16,470 nucleotides of DNA from Pseudomonadales bacterium (GTDB lineage: Bacteria; Pseudomonadota; Gammaproteobacteria; Pseudomonadales; IMCC2047), in NCBI GenBank assembly GCA_021736745.1, contig JAIPFG010000028.1:1-16470 (forward strand), written 5' to 3'. Below, piece after piece: positions 12,286 through 16,470 of the stretch (the first letter of the stretch is position 1; each line of letters begins with the position of its first letter). The position numbers and the translations under genes were made by a program. Below the pieces are notes generated by a model that did not search any database, was not told the origin of the DNA, and worked only from the letters and a program-made list of their open reading frames with translations.

Positions 12286-12299
12286 AGGCATTTGTGCCT
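12286..12299 (+). other. Short perfect hairpin between DUF502 and Cfa-like genes
   Basis: AGGCA, loop TTTG, TGCCT form a 5-bp perfect stem 136 bp after the DUF502 stop. It lacks a clear T-run, so termination is only a possibility. Apart from this and the promoter candidate near 12354, I see nothing else in the 252-bp gap. Confidence 0.2.
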
Positions 12300-12353
12300 T
12301 GGGTTATTCACATACATGAGGATTCGAGTGCCCTAACTTTGAATAGGGCCGCA

Positions 12354-12381
12354 TTGACATCTGGAATTCACGTTTGATGAT
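12354..12381 (+). promoter_or_regulatory. Candidate sigma-70 promoter for the Cfa-like gene
   Basis: A perfect -35 hexamer TTGACA (12354-12359) and a weak -10 GATGAT (12376-12381) are 16 bp apart, upstream of the start at 12403. The predicted transcript start would fall around 12388, inside the Shine-Dalgarno GGGGAG (12387-12392). The leader would be very short, which argues against this being the main promoter. Confidence 0.25.
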
Positions 12382-12402
12382 TTTCTGGGGGAGAAATAAT
12401 CG

Positions 12403-13569
12403 ATGAATCAATCTAAAGCACCTTTGCAAATAAGGCGTTATGACCGTGTTTTTAGGTCAATTCAAAAGCGTTTTGCCGAACAGATTAAAGCGCCTTTTGA
12501 GATTCGTTTATGGGGTGACCACAGTTATCGCTTTGGTAAAGGGGATCCCATAGTCAAAGTTTTGGTCAAGGACGAGGATGGGCTTAACGCCCTGGGTAAT
12601 TTTGACGAATTGGAGATTTGTGAAGCTTATATGGCCGGCAGCCTGGACGTAGTAGGGGATATGTTAGGGTTCGTCAGTCTTCGTTCGGTATTGAGTGATA
12701 GCCATCCCTTGCATAGGTTATGGCGGCGGATAGCGCCTCTGTTCATTGGTCGGGAGAAAACTGATCGACAAGCAATAGCCTGCCACTATGATTTTGATAA
12801 CGACTTTTATCTCACATTTATGGATTCAACGCGCTCTTATTCGCAGGCTGTATTCGAGCGAGATGATGAGCCTCTGAAGACGGCTCAGCAGCGCAAGCTT
12901 GATTTTGCTCTTGCGGCCTGTGGGATAAAACCAGGGAATCGTGTGCTGGACATTGGTGGTGGCTGGGGTGCTTTTACTGAGCATGCCGGACGACGAGGCG
13001 TTGAGGTCACTTCACTGACAATCTCAAGTTACTCAGAGGCGTTTCTAAAAGACTTGATTAAGCAGCAGCAACTTCCCTGTCGGGTGTTGAACCAGAACTT
13101 TTGTGATTACCGTTCGCCAACCCCTTATGATGCAATTGTTATTTTAGGGGTGATGGAGCACCTCCCCGATTACCCGGGCGTATTGAGAAAATTCCAGTAT
13201 CTACTGAAACCAGGTGGGTATGTTTATCTTGATGCCAGTGCCTTTCGGGAAAAGTATTCCAAACCCACCTTCATTTCCCGTTACATCTTTCCGGGTGATC
13301 ATTCTTATTTCTGTCTGCATGAGTTTCTGGCGGAAGTAGCTAAAACGCCGTTTGAGGTGCTGACGGTTCACAATGATCGGCATAGCTATTACCTGACTTG
13401 TAAGGCTTGGGCCGAGAATTTGGAAGCCGCTCGGGATGAGATTATAAGCCGTTGGGGTGAGATGCTCTATCGCCGCTTCCGTCTCTATCTTTGGGGCTCA
13501 GCCTATGCTTTTCTTAGCCGCGGGATGGATGCTTACCGTGTGGTTTTACAGCGGCCTCAGGGGGGCTGA
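12403..13569 (+). CDS. Cfa-like (cyclopropane fatty acid synthase family) SAM-dependent methyltransferase
   Basis: A 388-residue member of the cyclopropane-fatty-acyl-phospholipid synthase family, which transfers a methyl group from SAM to lipid acyl double bonds at the membrane surface. The N-terminal domain contains ICEAYMAGSLDVVGDM (72-87). The linker signature HYDFDNDFY (128-136) is followed by the Rossmann SAM fold with VLDIGGGWGAF (181-191), EVTSLTIS (201-208), the GVMEHLPDY block (249-257) and RYIFPGDH (293-300). By eye alignment to E. coli Cfa, the bicarbonate pocket differs. The Cys of YSCAYW is Gln148, the His of LLHTIG is Asp277 and the following Ile is Ser279, while Glu252 and Tyr329 are kept. 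It may therefore not make cyclopropanes; other fatty-acyl methylation is possible. The start has GGGGAG 10 bp upstream. No neighbour indicates a pathway. Confidence 0.85.
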   Translation: MNQSKAPLQIRRYDRVFRSIQKRFAEQIKAPFEIRLWGDHSYRFGKGDPIVKVLVKDEDGLNALGNFDELEICEAYMAGSLDVVGDMLGFVSLRSVLSDSHPLHRLWRRIAPLFIGREKTDRQAIACHYDFDNDFYLTFMDSTRSYSQAVFERDDEPLKTAQQRKLDFALAACGIKPGNRVLDIGGGWGAFTEHAGRRGVEVTSLTISSYSEAFLKDLIKQQQLPCRVLNQNFCDYRSPTPYDAIVILGVMEHLPDYPGVLRKFQYLLKPGGYVYLDASAFREKYSKPTFISRYIFPGDHSYFCLHEFLAEVAKTPFEVLTVHNDRHSYYLTCKAWAENLEAARDEIISRWGEMLYRRFRLYLWGSAYAFLSRGMDAYRVVLQRPQGG

Positions 13570-13612
13570 TAATGGATCAAGTTGGCTTTTTTAAATAATC
13601 ACTCCCCTAATA

Positions 13613-13636
13613 CGCGACATGAGCGAATGCGTCGCG
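13613..13636. terminator. Possible hairpin in the convergent gap after the Cfa-like gene
   Basis: CGCGAC (13613-13618) and GTCGCG (13631-13636) are perfect inverted arms with a 12-nt loop, 43 bp after the Cfa-like stop. No strong T-run follows. The site lies between convergent genes, where a terminator is expected. Confidence 0.3.
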
Positions 13637-13689
13637 ATTTCGTCTATGGGCTACTAATACAGATTTTAATAGTAAACAAAACGCTTCAA

Positions 13690-13720
13690 AGCCGGGGTAA
13701 ACATATCCTGCCGACCGGCT
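13690..13720 (-). terminator. Possible terminator hairpin at the end of the b561 gene
   Basis: AGCCGG (13690-13695) and CCGGCT (13715-13720) pair perfectly around a 19-nt loop. The right arm overlaps the stop codon of the minus-strand cytochrome gene (13719-13721). Read on the minus strand, the stem is followed by TT and, a few bases on, a T-rich GTTTTGTTT. This is an unusual position and a long loop, so support is modest. Confidence 0.3.
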
Positions 13721-14456
13721 AATCTTTGTCAGGCAGATCCGCCGGTGTTTCGCTCAGAATTTTTCGTCCTGTGAACATTGCAGAAATCAGTCCGCCGCCT
13801 TCGCGCAATTCAGTCACGACCACGGCTAAAATATGAATGAGGATGAATGTAAGGAGCGTGTAGAAACCATAATAATGTACGGTGATAAAGGGCTTTCGAA
13901 AAGCGCGCATGGCTTCGTAGGCCGCCTCATTGTACATTTCAGGCGCATAGGGAACCAGTAACGCGGGATCCACCTCTGATGCGGCAACCCAGTTCGCAAT
14001 CCAGGAGCCAAAGGGCGGGTAAAATAGATCAGTACCGGCCAATACCAGTCCGGTAATCGCCTGTATGAGCAATAATAGCAGCAACAGCGTGACTGCGATG
14101 CGGCCTAATGGATTGTGACCGATATATTGACGGGGTTTGCCAGCTCGAAAGTCAGTAATGTAGCAGGCAAGTTCTTTTAGGTAGCCTTGCCCGCCTGGCA
14201 GGATTGCCCGCCAGCGTGCATAAGCACTACCGACAAAAGCCAAAATTAGCCGCCACAGCAAATTAAGGGCGAACAGATAACCAATCCAGACATGGACGGT
14301 TTTGAGTAGAATCTTTCCGTCATTTGTCACGCCGAGCGCCTTATCATTGAGAATAGCAACGCCTACGGCGATGAGACCCAGGATGCAAAGTACATTAATC
14401 CAATGAAACCAACGGACACCGAGGTCCCATACCGGATAGAATTTTAGATTAGGCAT
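13719..14456 (-). CDS. Cytochrome b561-type di-heme membrane protein
   Basis: An inner-membrane b-type cytochrome of 245 residues, similar to the cytochrome b561 / Ni-Fe hydrogenase b-subunit family, passing electrons between the quinone pool and a partner. Four main hydrophobic segments are seen (about 20-35, 52-76, 118-141, 195-217). Candidate heme ligands are His18 in RWFHWIN, His55 in VHVWIGY, and His194 and His208 in the last helix, 14 residues apart as expected for two hemes on one helix. The GHNPLGR motif (113-119) is common in the family. A polar loop of about 45 residues (142-186) separates helices three and four. The start ATG has AGGAG 8 bp upstream (14465-14469 on plus coordinates). 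No cytochrome c or dehydrogenase partner lies alongside, so the electron donor is unknown. It is convergent with the Cfa-like gene. Confidence 0.88.
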   Translation of the reverse strand: MPNLKFYPVWDLGVRWFHWINVLCILGLIAVGVAILNDKALGVTNDGKILLKTVHVWIGYLFALNLLWRLILAFVGSAYARWRAILPGGQGYLKELACYITDFRAGKPRQYIGHNPLGRIAVTLLLLLLLIQAITGLVLAGTDLFYPPFGSWIANWVAASEVDPALLVPYAPEMYNEAAYEAMRAFRKPFITVHYYGFYTLLTFILIHILAVVVTELREGGGLISAMFTGRKILSETPADLPDKD

Positions 14457-14478
14457 TGGATGAGCTCCTATGATCCTT

Positions 14479-14500
14479 ACTTATCGTGATAACGAGAAGT
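14479..14500. promoter_or_regulatory. 22-bp near-palindrome in the b561 leader
   Basis: ACTTATCG (14479-14486), centre TGATAA, and CGAGAAGT (14493-14500) form symmetric arms with a single mismatch per arm. It lies 22 bp upstream of the cytochrome b561 start, near its ribosome site. It could be a repressor operator or an mRNA hairpin controlling initiation. The embedded core TTATC-GT-GATAA is a perfect inverted repeat. Confidence 0.35.
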
Positions 14501-14549
14501 TACAATTTTTGATAACCGCATTTAAAACTTTCCTCAAAGAGTACGCAAG

Positions 14550-14568
14550 GATAATGATCAACTTTAGG
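14550..14568. promoter_or_regulatory. Fur-box-like sequence upstream of the b561 gene
   Basis: The 19 bases starting GATAATGAT at 14550 match 14 of 19 positions of the classical Fur consensus by my count; the left half is perfect and the right half degenerate. The site is 94 bp upstream of the cytochrome start. Iron control of a heme protein would make sense but is inference. Confidence 0.3.
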
Positions 14569-14723
14569 TAGAGGTTATGGATAAATACTTAAAACGGCCT
14601 AAGGGTTGGGTTTTTACGTCACAGGTACAGGGTAACGTGGCGAGGATCGATTAGTTTAAAATGTTAATTCTTAATCCAAAATTTTGTGATGAACGGGCGA
14701 TGAAAACGCCTAAAAAATTCCTG

Positions 14724-15281
14724 TTAAGGCTGTGGGTTGGTTTTTTCTGTTAAAACGGCGACCGTGCTTTCCGGTAACTCCGGAGAATAATGAAATTCGT
14801 CAGCCATTAATGCCTTAATACTCTGATAAAGGATTGCCACCAAGCCCCAGGCCAAACCAATCAGCACTCCTGCGTCGATAATTCCCCGCCAAGGTTGGTG
14901 TAAACGGCTAACTAGGATGATCAGCAAGATAATCATACTGGTCAAAATATAACGGGCAATCAGACGACGCTTTGTTGTATGAAAATAACTGCTACAGAAG
15001 AATGGGCTGAAAATGACGTGTAGCACGGTGGGGTTTTGGTACAGGTGCCGAACCCGGGCTCCGAGTCGTGGGGCGGCACCTTGTTGAAAACCTTTATACC
15101 CTTCGGTATAGGCCATAAACACAACATTAATAACCAACAACGCCCAGTGATACCATTGTAATTCCTGGTGGAGTACTTCCAGCATATAGGGGGTCAATCG
15201 AGCCACGGCCCAGCCAAGAAAGGCGGAAACACCGAGAATACCCCAAACTGCACCAATAAAACCGAATAACTTTTTACCCAT
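14724..15281 (-). CDS. Conserved small polytopic membrane protein, function unknown
   Basis: An integral membrane protein of 185 residues with four or five hydrophobic segments (about 6-26, 46-58, 86-98, 111-128, 133-153). Distinctive polar blocks lie between them: YTEGYKGFQQGAAPRLGARV (58-77), an FHTTKRRLIARY loop (100-111) and QPWRGIIDAGVLIGLAWG (129-146). I have an impression of similar hypothetical proteins in marine gammaproteobacteria, but I know of no assigned function. I chose the ATG at 15281 (MGKKLF) because a positive n-region before the first helix is natural. A GTG at 15293 would add four residues and sits close to an AGGA. The gene lies 267 bp from the cytochrome gene and 219 bp from the CBS-protein gene, all on the minus strand, and need not share transcripts with them. 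Confidence 0.7.
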   Translation of the reverse strand: MGKKLFGFIGAVWGILGVSAFLGWAVARLTPYMLEVLHQELQWYHWALLVINVVFMAYTEGYKGFQQGAAPRLGARVRHLYQNPTVLHVIFSPFFCSSYFHTTKRRLIARYILTSMIILLIILVSRLHQPWRGIIDAGVLIGLAWGLVAILYQSIKALMADEFHYSPELPESTVAVLTEKTNPQP

Positions 15282-15309
15282 AGTTAACGCCACTCATCCT
15301 GCTGTCATT

Positions 15310-15321
15310 GGCGATATCGCC
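15310..15321. repeat. Perfect 12-bp palindrome upstream of the small membrane protein
   Basis: GGCGATATCGCC is a complete palindrome 28 bp upstream of the chosen start of the minus-strand membrane protein. It may be an operator. A chance occurrence cannot be excluded from one copy. Confidence 0.3.
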
Positions 15322-15414
15322 TTATTTAAACAATCCCTCAGTAAAAGCCATATGCTTTTCTTTTCCTGTTCAGGGTGTTCTTTATCCCCATTCAATGCGT
15401 CCTGATGTAATGCA

Positions 15415-15429
15415 AAACCGAGTCGGTTT
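15415..15429. repeat. 15-bp palindrome AAACCGA-G-TCGGTTT
   Basis: Perfect 7-bp inverted arms flank one central base, 72 bp downstream of the CBS gene stop. On the minus strand, the variant stem AAACCG/CGGTTT with a 3-nt loop is followed by TT, so a weak terminator for the CBS gene is possible. A protein-binding site is the alternative. Confidence 0.3.
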
Positions 15430-15500
15430 CGGGGCACACAGGCATGTAACCCGGCGCCCCGATTGTCTACCATTCCAGACAAATTGCATCAGAGCCGATT

Positions 15501-16064
15501 TTAATGATGAGATAATACCTCAACCATCTCTCCAAAACTCGGCAGTTCCTGAACATAAAAAGGTATATTGAGTTTTCGGGTGATTTCGCTTGCCGAAATA
15601 ATACCTCTGATATGATGTCTGGATCTGTCCACAACCAGGCAAAACGGTTGGCCGAAATTTCCCATCGTATTGATCACATCTCTAACACTGGCAAAGGCCA
15701 ACTCTGAATAATCAAAAACCCTGAGCGATTGTTTTGGTTTCATCAAATCCGTCACCATCAGATATGACCGATCATAACCGGCGGCGACTTTTTTCATGAT
15801 TTCCTGTTCCGATAAATCGTCCAAACTGATAATACCCAAAAAGACATTATTGTGGTCAACCACCAGTTTTAAACGGACATGAGCATTTATCATCATCCTT
15901 TCAGCATCCATTGCTTTCGTACTGGCATCAATCACCAAGGGTTCGTGTAATTTAAAATCAGTCAGTATAGATAATGCGGGAGAGTCTTCGGTGATTTGCC
16001 GATAAGTGTCTGGCCAGACCAGCTTATCTACTTTCTCCGCGCTGTATAACTCAATATTTTTCAT
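15501..16064 (-). CDS. Two-CBS-domain protein
   Basis: A soluble protein of 187 residues made almost entirely of a CBS pair. Such modules bind adenosine nucleotides or related ligands and act as energy or ionic sensors. CBS1 runs about 33-90, with a hydrophobic strand VRLKLVVD (63-70) and FLGIISLDDL (75-84). CBS2 runs about 104-165, with TDLMKPKQSL (105-114), FCLVVD (141-146) and IRGIISASEITR (152-163). There is no catalytic, transporter or output domain, so it is a stand-alone regulator or partner of another protein. The N-terminal 32 residues and the short tail are unassigned. The start ATG has AAGGT 7 bp upstream (16071-16075 in plus coordinates), which supports it. The neighbouring membrane-protein gene is 219 bp away, with no clear functional link. 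Confidence 0.85.
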   Translation of the reverse strand: MKNIELYSAEKVDKLVWPDTYRQITEDSPALSILTDFKLHEPLVIDASTKAMDAERMMINAHVRLKLVVDHNNVFLGIISLDDLSEQEIMKKVAAGYDRSYLMVTDLMKPKQSLRVFDYSELAFASVRDVINTMGNFGQPFCLVVDRSRHHIRGIISASEITRKLNIPFYVQELPSFGEMVEVLSHH

Positions 16065-16244
16065 GTTGCGACCTTCTTTTCAATGTAAGCCATTTTAAAT
16101 TAAGTTCCAATATCGGTTCGATCCTGTCATGACGAAATAACAGCTGTCTGGGGATTCATCGGTTTTCTGAGTATCCCATAACGTCTTATTGGATCCGCCA
16201 CTGGTAACTACGGGTTAGGCGCTTTTAAATTTCTTTGAATGTCT
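16065..16244. other. Intergenic region upstream of the CBS gene
   Basis: This 180-bp stretch holds no supported gene or RNA. A weak promoter-like pair for the minus strand (TTGGAA at 16105-16110 and TACATT at 16082-16087, 17 bp apart) would start transcription within the ribosome site, so I give it little weight. AT-rich runs occur near 16091-16100 and 16222-16232. Confidence 0.4.
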
Positions 16245-16469
16245 TTAGAGGAGGGTAGGGGGTGACCGGATATGATGCTGTTTCGGTTTGGTGTTCTTTA
16301 GGGAAAGGTATAAGGGAGAGAGTGCTGCTGTGGATAAAGAATTTTTGATAGCGGAGGAGCCGGCATTGAGTATGAAATTTTCCTCACTGTCCGGTCCCGC
16401 TCCATTAATGATTGCCCCGCTGTTATGATCCTCGTCCAGGTCGAGGTTGATAGCAGGTTTCGAACTATT
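16245..16469 (-). CDS. Partial open frame at the right edge, Asp/Asn/Gly-rich, possible repeat-protein C-terminus
   Basis: A minus-strand frame is open from the window edge for 74 codons to a TAA at 16245-16247, with no in-frame ATG, so its start must lie to the right of the window. Its first half contains KPAINLDLDEDHNSGAI and then INGAGPDSEENFILNAGSS. This acidic, Asp/Asn/Ser/Gly-rich texture recalls the P-x-(I/V)-x-L-D-x-(D/N)-x-S-S-G repeats of large secreted cadherin-like or RTX-type adhesins. The last about 25 residues (from LSPLYLSLKN) look ordinary or even noncoding in texture. It could be the true end of a large surface protein, a decayed end, or a chance open frame. The short length makes this a tentative call. 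Confidence 0.35.
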   Translation of the reverse strand, partial: NSSKPAINLDLDEDHNSGAIINGAGPDSEENFILNAGSSAIKNSLSTAALSPLYLSLKNTKPKQHHIRSPPTLL

Positions 16470-16470
16470 T

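Noticed and set aside
15294..15482. Minus-strand open frame of 62 codons between the CBS and membrane-protein genes
   Set aside because: It has no recognisable domain, no good ribosome site and contains the two palindromes. Probably noncoding.

Overview
The window looks like chromosomal DNA from a gammaproteobacterium of moderate GC content, probably free-living or marine. The reasons are a single-chain PurL of about 1300 residues that reads closely like the E. coli enzyme, a proteobacterial-type Tpm methyltransferase, and a DinB ending in a gammaproteobacterial-style clamp motif. I see no phage, transposon, CRISPR, tRNA or rRNA signal, and the genes share a similar base composition. Genus cannot be fixed from the sequence alone.

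Left part (1-4623, all plus strand). The C-terminal end of DNA polymerase IV (dinB) enters from the left edge. After a 232-bp gap comes a compact three-gene unit: an ABC-2-type exporter ATPase, its permease (8-bp overlap) and a Tpm-family S-methyltransferase 11 bp further on. A polytopic membrane protein follows that resembles the progressive-ankylosis (ANK) branch of the MOP transporter superfamily.

Middle (4849-11407). purL, the large FGAM synthase of purine biosynthesis, stands alone. Convergent to it on the minus strand is an exported aspartoacylase/AstE-family zinc hydrolase with an acidic C-terminal tail. Divergent from that hydrolase is a lipoprotein of unknown function.

Right part (11563-16470). 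A DUF502 membrane protein and a divergent Cfa-like (cyclopropane fatty acid synthase family) methyltransferase lie on the plus strand. Four minus-strand items follow: a cytochrome b561-type di-heme membrane protein with a GATAA-rich upstream region, a small polytopic membrane protein, a two-CBS-domain protein, and at the extreme right edge an open frame whose start lies outside the window and whose translation is Asp/Asn/Gly-rich like repeat adhesins.

Most genes are single transcription units with 130-270-bp gaps. The clear operon is ABC-permease-tpm. I do not find a convincing new multi-gene defence or mobile system. The most interesting items are the Cfa-like enzyme, in which three of the five residues that hold bicarbonate in E. 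coli Cfa appear substituted, the bacterial ANK-like transporter, the exporter-methyltransferase operon, and the edge-truncated acidic repeat-like frame.
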